Shown: piece after piece, positions 1 to 5,625 of the stretch
How positions within the stretch are numbered: position 1 is the stretch's first letter
Layout: each line of letters begins with the position of its first letter
From: Parcubacteria group bacterium CG_4_9_14_0_2_um_filter_35_11
GTDB lineage: Bacteria > Patescibacteriota > Minisyncoccia > Minisyncoccales > GCA-002788555
Length of the DNA stretch: 5,825 nt
Reading direction: 5' to 3'
Assembly (NCBI GenBank): GCA_002788555.1
Contig: PFRL01000008.1
Location: 1 to 5,825, forward strand
The notes under the pieces: model-generated
The model's database searches: none
What the model saw: only the letters and a program-made list of their open reading frames with translations
What the model was told of the DNA's origin: nothing
Translations under genes and position numbers: made by a program

Positions 1-290
1 TGACGTTTATCAGTATATTTTGCCTCGCTCCGGAAAGTTGTAATTTCAATTTCTTTTAATTTCGGGTCTTTGCTTTCGGTTTTTACAGTTACCGTTAAGA
101 ACTTATTTTCATAAAAACTCTCGGGAAAAATCTTCTGGATTTCTTCGGGCTTTGCATCGGTAGCCACATCCCAGTCAATGGGTTCAATATTTCGTAAGAC
201 ATCTCTGACACAACCCCCGACAACATAGGCTTCATGCCCTGAGTTCTTTAACTTTTTTAGAATGAGTTGAACCTCCTTGGGGATTTCCAT
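1..290 (-). CDS. CCA-adding enzyme / poly(A) polymerase-type tRNA nucleotidyltransferase, N-terminal part (runs off window)
   Basis: Only the first 96 codons are present; the gene continues beyond base 1. The product is a class II nucleotidyltransferase that would add or repair the 3' CCA of tRNAs in the cytoplasm. The head-domain signatures are clear: the nucleotide-binding motif GGCVRD at residues 25-30, the metal-binding pair D39-x-D41 (in PIDWDVAT), the following ATDAKPEEI segment, and the EITTFRSEAKY segment near residues 82-92. The start is the ATG at 288-290, which gives the usual short lead of about 22 residues before the GG motif. No Shine-Dalgarno lies upstream, and a promoter-like sequence sits so close that the mRNA may be leaderless. 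Both tRNAs in this window lack encoded CCA, consistent with a need for this enzyme. Which subtype it is (full CCA-adding, A-adding or poly(A) polymerase) depends on the missing C-terminal part. Confidence 0.93.
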   Translation of the reverse strand, partial: MEIPKEVQLILKKLKNSGHEAYVVGGCVRDVLRNIEPIDWDVATDAKPEEIQKIFPESFYENKFLTVTVKTESKDPKLKEIEITTFRSEAKYTDKR

Positions 291-298
291 ATTAATTT

Positions 299-327
299 AT
301 TATTACATTACTATTCTATTATTTCAA
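299..327 (-). promoter_or_regulatory. Candidate promoter of the CCA-adding enzyme gene
   Basis: On the minus strand TTGAAA (327-322) and AATAAT (304-299) are separated by 17 bases. Each matches the sigma-70 consensus at five of six positions. The -10 element ends only 8 bases before the ATG, so transcription would start at or next to the start codon and give a leaderless mRNA. The region is very AT-rich, so a chance match is possible. Confidence 0.35.
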
Positions 328-337
328 TTTGTCCCGT

Positions 338-386
338 TTAGAAATCGAAGAGTTCTAAGGGAGTTTATTTTAGTTCTACGTAGAAC
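338..386. repeat. Cluster of inverted GTTCTA/TAGAAC half-sites, possible operator
   Basis: Two inverted repeats sit side by side. The first is TTAGAA (338-343), a 9-base spacer, then TTCTAA (353-358), extendable with CCC (333-335) and GGG (359-361) across a 2-base bulge. The second is the perfect 14-base palindrome GTTCTACGTAGAAC (373-386). The half-site GTTCTA recurs at 352-357 and 373-378. The cluster lies just upstream of the candidate minus-strand promoter and could be a regulator binding site for either divergent unit, or simply form RNA hairpins. Function is inferred only. Confidence 0.35.
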
Positions 387-489
387 AATTGGTCCCGTTA
401 TAAACATATCCCGTAGTCAACTTCTTGGGAAGGCGACATAAAACAACTCGTGCGGTTGGATTTCATGCTTGTATGGTTTTCTAACGTGG

Positions 490-518
490 TTGACTTTAGA
501 AAACTTTTTACTTAAAAT
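490..518 (+). promoter_or_regulatory. Candidate sigma-70-type promoter for tRNA-Arg and possibly the downstream operon
   Basis: TTGACT (490-495) and TAAAAT (513-518) each match the consensus at five of six positions and are separated by exactly 17 bases. Transcription would start near 525, leaving a leader of about 90 bases before the tRNA. No terminator is seen between the tRNA and the gene at 752, so the same transcript could continue into the operon. Confidence 0.45.
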
Positions 519-563
519 TTTTAAATATATCGATACTTCCTGCCCACGTGGTATAACCCACCC

Positions 564-592
564 GTTTCACCCACCGAAGTTTTATTTATAAA
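564..592 (+). promoter_or_regulatory. Weaker alternative promoter close to tRNA-Arg
   Basis: TATAAA (587-592) is a good -10 element 23 bases before the mature tRNA 5' end, the usual distance for a tRNA promoter. The matching -35 position, GTTTCA (564-569, spacing 17), agrees with the consensus at only three of six positions. It is an alternative or addition to the promoter at 490-518. Confidence 0.25.
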
Positions 593-614
593 ATTTAGGT
601 AGGTAGGAAATTTC

Positions 615-686
615 GCCCCTGTAGCTTAATGGATAGAGTGCTGGGCTTCGGACCCAGTGATGCAAGTTCAATTCTTGCCAGGGGCA
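615..686 (+). tRNA. tRNA-Arg (anticodon TCG)
   Basis: A full 72-base cloverleaf is visible. The acceptor stem GCCCCTG (615-621) pairs perfectly with CAGGGGC (679-685), followed by discriminator A686. The D stem is 624-627 with 636-639 and includes two G-T wobbles. The anticodon stem CTGGG/CCCAG (641-645, 653-657) closes a seven-base loop with anticodon TCG at 648-650, reading CGA and, with modification, other CGN arginine codons. The variable loop is 4 bases, and the T stem GCAAG/CTTGC (662-666, 674-678) closes the loop TTCAATT. No CCA is encoded (ATTA follows), so it must be added enzymatically. It points toward the surface-protein operon, whose first gene starts 65 bases downstream without an intervening terminator. 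Confidence 0.96.
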
Positions 687-751
687 TTAAAAGGTATTAA
701 AATGAATTAAATTGGAATTTCGGCGAGTGAAGATAAAAAAATTAATAACCT

Positions 752-1672
752 ATGCCCGAATCTTTGGGTTACGGATACAAAGAAGAAGGCGCAAAGGAAA
801 CACTAAGCAAGGTTTTAAAAACATTAGGAATCTTAATATTCTGTGGTGCTTTAATTTTCCTTTTAATCAAAACTTTTTATTTAAATAAGCCAAAAACTCT
901 ACCAAAAGAAGTGGCAATTTCTTATCTTAAAGCAGAGCAGGATTTCAACCGCGAAGAGGCCGAAAAATATCTTTCTGCTGACTGGAAAAAATTGGAGATT
1001 TTAGGAGAGAAATATGAAACCTTGAGTAAACATAAATGGATTGTCCAAGAGACAAAAGGCAAAGAACCAACTTTTGAAATAAAAGATGAAAAAGTTGAAG
1101 GAAATCAGACAAACATTAATTTAGTAGAAAAAACCAACAAAAAGCTAAACCAACCTTTCTTTGAATTCCTTCTACCGAAAGTGATTGTTTTTGATGTTGT
1201 TTTAGAGAAACAGGGAAGTTGGAAGGATGGTTACAGCTGGCAGATAATAAAAATCGACTCGCCTACTTTACTCTTGGAAAGCAAAATAGGAAAAGAGGTA
1301 GAAATAAACAATGGTATCTTTGTAAAACCAATTAAAATTGAGGAGTACTTACCAAAAGATATAGAATTACCAGAAAAAATTCACATTCTTTCTTTAGAGA
1401 TTGTATATAGGAATAAAACAAATAAATCAGTAAATATTTTATCATTTGGGGAATGGAGATTAGTTGATAAGCAAGAGAAAATTTTCTATCCACCCCCTTT
1501 AAGTTCAGCTATTGCTTTAAGAAAGCCAGCATTTCTCGGCCAAGAAATTAGAGCTGGCCAGAGTAAGAAAGGTTATGTTGTCTTTGAAGTGTCCAGAGAA
1601 ACTTTGCCAAATAATATAGAGAAGATAATATTTAAAGATTTTACAAGAAAAATTATATTTGATTTAAAATAA
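752..1672 (+). CDS. Membrane-anchored protein with DUF4352-like C-terminal domain
   Basis: This 306-residue protein has a short charged N-terminus, one transmembrane helix at about residues 23-44, and the rest outside the membrane, so it is likely a type II-oriented surface protein. Residues ~50-168 (KEVAISYLKAEQ... to WQIIKID) resemble the small NTF2-like/DUF4878 folds of bacterial lipoproteins; this is a weak call. Residues ~178-303 fit the DUF4352 immunoglobulin-like pattern: IGKEVEINNG, then LSLEIVYRNKTNKSVNI, then FGEWRLVDKQEK, then the typical GQEIRAGQSKKGYVVFEV. Such domains are extracytoplasmic and of unknown exact role. The ATG is the first possible start because an in-frame TAA lies at 746-748; there is no Shine-Dalgarno. 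It is the first gene of the operon and ends 9 bases before the propeller-pilin gene. An accessory role for that surface system is inferred from position only. Confidence 0.85.
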   Translation: MPESLGYGYKEEGAKETLSKVLKTLGILIFCGALIFLLIKTFYLNKPKTLPKEVAISYLKAEQDFNREEAEKYLSADWKKLEILGEKYETLSKHKWIVQETKGKEPTFEIKDEKVEGNQTNINLVEKTNKKLNQPFFEFLLPKVIVFDVVLEKQGSWKDGYSWQIIKIDSPTLLLESKIGKEVEINNGIFVKPIKIEEYLPKDIELPEKIHILSLEIVYRNKTNKSVNILSFGEWRLVDKQEKIFYPPPLSSAIALRKPAFLGQEIRAGQSKKGYVVFEVSRETLPNNIEKIIFKDFTRKIIFDLK

Positions 1673-1681
1673 TTAATATTT

Positions 1682-3493
1682 ATGAAGAGAAAGAAAATAT
1701 TTTTTACTGGTATCAGAATAATAACCATCTTTTTTATTATACTGTTTTTGAGAGCATCTATTGTGTCTTTAGCCAATGCCCAAGGGTGTGACCAAACTCT
1801 TAACGAATTTTCTGATGGTTCTCTGTCCCAAACAGTGACAATACCAGTAGGCGGTGGCGTAGTTGAAACATCAGTAACATTGCCCACTGACTCAACGATT
1901 TGTTCAGCTACTCTCGAAATTGATAGAGCTGCTGTTGGGCTTGGAGGCACTCCTTATATTTGGGTACCTCTATCGGGTCTCAACCAACTAGTTCAGATTA
2001 GAACTTTTGATGGAACTATAGAGCGTACTTTTAGTAATGGCGCTTTTAATTGTGCTGGAACTGCCTTTTCTAATCCTTCTCGAATTACGGTTATTCCGGG
2101 TGGCGATGTTTGGGTAGCTAATAGAAACAATGGAACAGTGACTCGACTGGGATTAGTGGACCCCGCCAATCCTCTTTCAGGTTATGAGTGTAAAGGAACT
2201 TATGGTGACGTAGGAGGCGGACCTCGAGGAGTAACTTTTGACGCAAATGGAAATATTTGGGTAGGGGATTATAACACCGATAGGATGTGCAGATATAGAT
2301 CAGACGGGACTTTGATTAACTGCGCAAGTAGTGGTTGTCGAACCTATGGGATGATTGGCGATAGTAGTGGTAATGTCTGGGTTGCTGATAGGGCCAACTC
2401 TCAAATCTGTAGGTGCTCTGGCGCTATCGCTTGCGCAGCAGTCCCTGCGACTGTAGGTATAGACATTTACGGCATTGGAATGGACAACGAGGAAGATATT
2501 TGGTTTGCAAGCTACGCCGGCGCTCTAGCTTACGAGATAGATACGCCTGGTCTGGCCGTGAGATCCTGTGGTAATGTTGGAGTAGCTTATGGCCCTCGAG
2601 GCATAGCAGTCGATGGTCTTAACAGAATTTGGGTAGCAAATTCCGGCGATAATAATTTTTATGTAATAGATCAGAGTTGCAACCTTGTAGCTTCGACAGC
2701 TACTGGGTACTCAGATGTAATCGGAGTTGCTATTGACATGGATAATAGAGGTTGGATAGTCAGTAATGGTAGTGGTCGTGTACTAAAATATGAGGTTAGT
2801 GGAGGTTCTTTGAATCAGCTCTTAGATATAAATGTTGGCGATTCTCCTTATAACTACTCTGATATGACTGGTTTTAGAACTCCAAAAATTCTTATTGTGA
2901 TTGGTATTCCTCCAGGGGGAAGTTATTCTCCTACTAGTTTTCCTGCGACAGTAGATTTCACAGTCGCCTTGCAAAATTCTCTTAGCGGATGCGTAGGAGG
3001 GGTGGCACAGCAAGAGGATTTTTGTGGAAATAGTTATTGTGAGGTAAAACTTAGTTTATCTTCAACTTTTGTAGGAGGAGATTATACATTAAGGCAATTG
3101 AATGTTAGCTATAGGAATCCCCTTTCGCAGATAACGGGAGGCCTTGTTCCTTGCGGGAGGCACTGTGACGACCTCGAGACCGCCGTGCGAGAGGATGTTC
3201 CCTGTACTTTATGCCATATTTTAGTTCTTATTAAAAGAATTATTGATTTTGCAACTGGAATTATCGCCTTTCCGATTTTGGTTTTGATGATAATAGTTGG
3301 CGGTATTACCTGGATAACAGCTGGTGGGAGCGAGTCGCGAATAAGCAGGGGAAAAGAGATTATAAGAACGGCAGTTATCGCTATCATAATTCTTCTTGCT
3401 GCCTGGTTAATTATTGATACGGTAATTGTGTTTTTAACTCCAGCTGGTGCTCTCTGGCAAAACTGGAGCACTATTAATTGCCCAGTGCCTTAG
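1682..3493 (+). CDS. Secreted beta-propeller protein with C-terminal TrbC/VirB2-like pilin domain
   Basis: This 603-residue surface protein begins with a signal peptide (basic MKRKK, hydrophobic 10-30, likely cleavage after ANA, residue 33). Residues ~36-85 look like the first half of a beta-sandwich (FSDGSLSQTVTIP... CSATLEI). Residues ~90-390 form an NHL/Vgb-like propeller with seven blade motifs carrying W94, W144, W193, W233, W274, W317 and W358, about 40-50 residues apart. Residues ~402-478 (VDFTVALQNSLSGC... LRQLNVSYR) look like the other half of the sandwich. The tail has GLVPCGR (487-493), CTLCH (508-512) and two transmembrane helices (~518-546, ~562-587) around the TAGG...IS..K loop, the TrbC/VirB2-like pattern of CPR proteins. 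It would be anchored by the tail with the propeller exposed, perhaps for binding. Enzymatic activity is not supported. Start is ATG 9 bases after the preceding gene. Confidence 0.9.
   Translation: MKRKKIFFTGIRIITIFFIILFLRASIVSLANAQGCDQTLNEFSDGSLSQTVTIPVGGGVVETSVTLPTDSTICSATLEIDRAAVGLGGTPYIWVPLSGLNQLVQIRTFDGTIERTFSNGAFNCAGTAFSNPSRITVIPGGDVWVANRNNGTVTRLGLVDPANPLSGYECKGTYGDVGGGPRGVTFDANGNIWVGDYNTDRMCRYRSDGTLINCASSGCRTYGMIGDSSGNVWVADRANSQICRCSGAIACAAVPATVGIDIYGIGMDNEEDIWFASYAGALAYEIDTPGLAVRSCGNVGVAYGPRGIAVDGLNRIWVANSGDNNFYVIDQSCNLVASTATGYSDVIGVAIDMDNRGWIVSNGSGRVLKYEVSGGSLNQLLDINVGDSPYNYSDMTGFRTPKILIVIGIPPGGSYSPTSFPATVDFTVALQNSLSGCVGGVAQQEDFCGNSYCEVKLSLSSTFVGGDYTLRQLNVSYRNPLSQITGGLVPCGRHCDDLETAVREDVPCTLCHILVLIKRIIDFATGIIAFPILVLMIIVGGITWITAGGSESRISRGKEIIRTAVIAIIILLAAWLIIDTVIVFLTPAGALWQNWSTINCPVP
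1952..2770 (+). repeat. Seven beta-propeller blade repeats within the secreted protein
   Basis: The encoded protein repeats a pattern of a glycine- and aspartate-rich turn followed by a hydrophobic-Trp-hydrophobic strand: YIWV, DVWVA, NIWVG, NVWVA, DIWFA, RIWVA and GWIV, with the tryptophans at residues 94, 144, 193, 233, 274, 317 and 358. Several units include the PRG(V/I)xxDxxG turn (181-190, 305-312). This is a protein-level repeat; the DNA of the units has diverged. Confidence 0.8.
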
Positions 3494-3531
3494 CCTTTAC
3501 CAATGTTTGTAGGTTTATATTTAACTTATAT

Positions 3532-4413
3532 ATGAATAAAAAATTGATTCTAGGATTAATTATAGTTATTATTGTCATAGCTATTGGAGGCGTAGTTTAT
3601 TGGCGTTATTTTCAAAATAAAAAGGTGATGAAAAAGGAGCCCTCTAAGGAAGAAATAACTGCCGGTCTTTCTGAATTTTATCAAAAAGACTACTCTTCAA
3701 TTTCGGAGAAACAGAGTACTTATGATTGCAATTTGCAAGTGGACGTTCAGACTTCTAGCAAGACAATATCAATTGATTCTAAGTGTACCGTTACTCCTCC
3801 TTATTCAGCGATGGAAGCATTTCTCGCAGTAGCAAGAAGTAATTTAAAAATTAATGGAATGGAGTTCTCTGTGGCTCCAGGCTCTACAAAAACAGGCTTA
3901 GATTGGGATGATGACGAGAAAGAAGCCGTTAAAAAAAGACTTGAATCTATAGCTCAACCTGCAGTTGCAATCCAAAAAGGAGCAAAACCTCCGAAGGAGC
4001 AAAACAACCTTTGTTTTCTCCCTTGTGTAGATGATTCACCCCCCGCATCTTTTGAAGTTTTAAAAGTAACCTATAATCCCAGCAGAGAAGAGCTTTCAAA
4101 GCTTTTCCTAAATTATAACCAAGAAAAATTTAAGGATTTAGTGATTAATTCTACATATTCTTATAAAACTCATTATAAAAAGATAGGAAGCAAGATTGAG
4201 TGGCGTTATCTTCTGGGTCAATTTGAAACAGGTAAATTTGATTTGGCGATAACCTTTGATGTTCCTGTAAAGTCTCTTACCTGCGAAAGAGAAAACATTA
4301 AAACGCTGATAAAGATCCCCTCATTTGATTGCAAAGTTACCAAATTAGGAGAAAAAAAATTTAATGTGAAAGGTTTTTCAACAGGCCTTGAAAAACTAGT
4401 AGTAGATTTATGA
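3532..4413 (+). CDS. Single-pass membrane protein of unknown function with six extracellular cysteines
   Basis: I do not recognise this 293-residue protein. It starts with MNKK and a strongly hydrophobic helix (residues ~5-24) followed by basic residues, a signal-anchor. The remainder is hydrophilic and probably extracellular, with six cysteines (C66, C85, C161, C165, C251, C267) that could form three disulfides. Residues ~58-147 contain acidic DWDDDEKE followed by a short helix; 160-166 is a CFLPC motif; the rest alternates beta-strand-like segments with lysine-rich turns. The ATG at 3532 is preferred over an upstream TTG at 3478, which would overlap the preceding gene by 16 bases and put 18 residues in front of a standard signal-anchor. 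It starts 38 bases after the propeller-pilin gene, and its TGA overlaps the next ATG by 4 bases (ATGA), suggesting translational coupling with the cysteine-rich pilin-like protein. A partner or assembly role is a guess. Confidence 0.85.
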   Translation: MNKKLILGLIIVIIVIAIGGVVYWRYFQNKKVMKKEPSKEEITAGLSEFYQKDYSSISEKQSTYDCNLQVDVQTSSKTISIDSKCTVTPPYSAMEAFLAVARSNLKINGMEFSVAPGSTKTGLDWDDDEKEAVKKRLESIAQPAVAIQKGAKPPKEQNNLCFLPCVDDSPPASFEVLKVTYNPSREELSKLFLNYNQEKFKDLVINSTYSYKTHYKKIGSKIEWRYLLGQFETGKFDLAITFDVPVKSLTCERENIKTLIKIPSFDCKVTKLGEKKFNVKGFSTGLEKLVVDL

Positions 4414-5603
4414 AAAAAATTTTTGTTTTCGCTATACTAGTACTTTTCTTACTAATGTTTGCTAGAGTAGTAGATGCCATATTTTTAAACGAATGGAAAG
4501 GCTGTGGCTCTTGTCAATGTGTAAACCCATTTGGCGTACCGTTTTGTTCTGTGACAGTAGGTACAACCGGATGTTATGCACATTGTCAGTGTGGACTTGC
4601 GGAATGGACATGTCATCAGGATTGTAATCTGTGCGAGGGACCTGAGTGTAGTTTTCCGTGCGAAGTAGGAAGTCTAGTTGCATGCAATACTGGTCTATGC
4701 GAATTTAATTGTGGTGCTTCTTTTGAGTGCGATGGAGTAAACAATGCTCCCGGAGTTGTCGTAGTGGGAGGATTCTGTGATAACTGCATTTTTACTGCTT
4801 GTACTTGGGGCGTCTGGACAGATGATGTATGTGGAGGAGCTCCTTGTCTGGCTAGCCAAATGCGGCAAACTCGTACCACTAGTCCGGTGGGATGCACTAC
4901 TAGTACCCAATGCGTAAATGATGTTTGTACACCCTGGGTAAATGATGCCTGCGGCGCAGCAGGTTGTGCTACTGATGAAATGCACCAAACTCGTGATTGT
5001 CCTCCTAATCATTGCGATATCGAAACTCAATGCAGTCCAGCCTGTGGAGCCTGGATAAAGGGTAACTGTGGAGTAGCGGTAGGTTGTAATCCTGGAGAAA
5101 GAGAACAGCAGCGAACTTGTCCTCCTGGATGCAGTCCTGACACACAATGTTTTGTGGATCCTACTTGTGGACAGGAAAATAATTATCCTAATGGTTGTAC
5201 TAATGGCATCGATGACGAAGGAGACGGATGCACAGATGGTCAGGATTCAGATTGTGGAGGGAGAGAAACGGATTGTATTGATAGTAGAGACAATGATTGT
5301 GATGGTTTTACTGATGGGAATGACCCTGATTGTCCAGCCGGCATTATTACTTTTGAGAATCCGCTTGAAGCTGGTACTATTCCAGAAATTATAGCAGCCA
5401 TTGGAGATTTTATATTCTTTATTGGATTGGGTCTTGTAATTCTGATGATTATTATCGCGGGAATAATGTTTATGACAGCTGGGGGAGATCCATACAAAAT
5501 TAGTAAAGCGAAGAATCTCTTATTCTGGGTAGCTATAGGTGCAGCAATAACATTGTTCTCGAAAGGAGTTTCTGCTATTATTAGGTATCTCTTAGGGGGC
5601 TAA
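4410..5603 (+). CDS. Secreted cysteine-rich protein with TSP1-like repeats, MopE-like Asp-rich motifs and C-terminal TrbC/VirB2-like pilin domain
   Basis: This 397-residue protein has a signal peptide (MKKIF, hydrophobic to 22, likely cleavage after VDA, residue 23). Residues ~32-126 are dense in cysteines. Three repeats follow (131-168, 173-208, 212-247) with the pattern C-x-x-W, CG, C, (Q)xR, C-P-P, C and QC, resembling thrombospondin type 1-like modules. Residues 263-308 hold two Asp-rich motifs, NGIDDEGDG...DSDC and RDNDCDGFTDGNDPDC, of the MopE/putative metal-binding type, likely calcium sites. Residues ~313-397 are a TrbC/VirB2-like pilin domain: ENPLEAGTIPEII, helix ~331-354, loop TAGGDPYKISKAK, helix ~369-392. 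The loop matches that of the propeller protein (TAGG-x5-IS-x2-K), so the tails are related while the ectodomains are not. It would be a surface-exposed, disulfide-rich adhesin or minor pilin. The ATG overlaps the preceding stop; tRNA-Lys starts 22 bases after its TAA. Confidence 0.9.
   Translation: MKKIFVFAILVLFLLMFARVVDAIFLNEWKGCGSCQCVNPFGVPFCSVTVGTTGCYAHCQCGLAEWTCHQDCNLCEGPECSFPCEVGSLVACNTGLCEFNCGASFECDGVNNAPGVVVVGGFCDNCIFTACTWGVWTDDVCGGAPCLASQMRQTRTTSPVGCTTSTQCVNDVCTPWVNDACGAAGCATDEMHQTRDCPPNHCDIETQCSPACGAWIKGNCGVAVGCNPGEREQQRTCPPGCSPDTQCFVDPTCGQENNYPNGCTNGIDDEGDGCTDGQDSDCGGRETDCIDSRDNDCDGFTDGNDPDCPAGIITFENPLEAGTIPEIIAAIGDFIFFIGLGLVILMIIIAGIMFMTAGGDPYKISKAKNLLFWVAIGAAITLFSKGVSAIIRYLLGG
4800..5150 (+). 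repeat. Three tandem TSP1-like cysteine repeats
   Basis: The units lie at 4800-4913, 4926-5033 and 5043-5150 (residues 131-168, 173-208, 212-247). Units 2 and 3 share six cysteines in the order C-x7-C-x(4,5)-C-x10-C-x(3,4)-C-x5-C, with QTRDCPP and QQRTCPP at the core. Unit 1 has W133 and W136 but carries Thr157 where the fourth cysteine should be, leaving an odd cysteine. Confidence 0.75.
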
Positions 5604-5614
5604 CTCTTAAATTC

Positions 5615-5620
5615 TATAGT
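5615..5620 (+). promoter_or_regulatory. Possible -10 element for tRNA-Lys
   Basis: TATAGT matches the -10 consensus at five of six positions and ends 5 bases before the mature tRNA 5' end. The expected -35 position (TTAGGG, 5592-5597) matches poorly and lies within the end of the preceding gene. The tRNA could instead be co-transcribed with the operon. Confidence 0.2.
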
Positions 5621-5625
5621 GCTTT

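Larger units (their letters stand above)
291..614. other. Divergent intergenic region, no gene recognised
   Basis: This 324-base stretch separates the minus-strand nucleotidyltransferase gene from the plus-strand tRNA-Arg. I see no convincing coding frame; the best small frame is 16 codons from the ATG at 465. It holds promoter-like elements pointing both ways, two inverted repeats built from GTTCTA/TAGAAC half-sites (338-358 and 373-386), a near-identical direct repeat around TCCCGTT (325-338 and 386-399), the 8-base palindrome CCACGTGG (544-551), two copies of ACCCACC (556-562 and 569-575) and the tandem AGGTAGGTAGG (597-607). No known structured RNA was recognised. Confidence 0.7.

Noticed and set aside
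270..280. AAGGAGGT on the minus strand, a perfect Shine-Dalgarno-like sequence just inside the CCA-adding enzyme gene
   Set aside because: It encodes K-E-V at residues 5-7; the only codon at a suitable distance is ATT, and the upstream ATG gives the normal family N-terminus.
465..515. Small open frame of 16 codons in the left intergenic region
   Set aside because: It has no ribosome-binding site or recognisable sequence, and it overlaps the candidate promoter at 490-518.
712..739. Promoter TTGGAA / TAAAAA directly before the first operon gene
   Set aside because: Spacing is 16 and the match is modest in a very A-rich segment; not distinguishable from chance.
1670..1684. First and second operon genes as one gene broken by a stop codon
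   Set aside because: They are in the same frame with only TAA and three codons between them, but the first ends as a complete DUF4352-like domain and the second begins with its own ATG and a full signal peptide, so they are separate genes.
3478..3531. TTG start giving 18 more residues on the unrecognised membrane protein
   Set aside because: It would overlap the end of the propeller-pilin gene and place a long extension before a standard MNKK signal-anchor; the ATG at 3532 is simpler.
4410..4440. Alternative genetic code with TGA as Gly (Gracilibacteria/SR1)
   Set aside because: The only TGA used here ends the unrecognised membrane protein, reading through it reaches TAG within about ten codons, and no gene contains an internal TGA.
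4695..5147. Long open frame on the minus strand (150 codons)
   Set aside because: It lies antisense to the cysteine-rich protein, whose signal peptide, repeats and pilin tail are convincing; the antisense product has low-complexity Ser/Thr content and no recognisable motif. Other open frames inside the genes were dismissed likewise.
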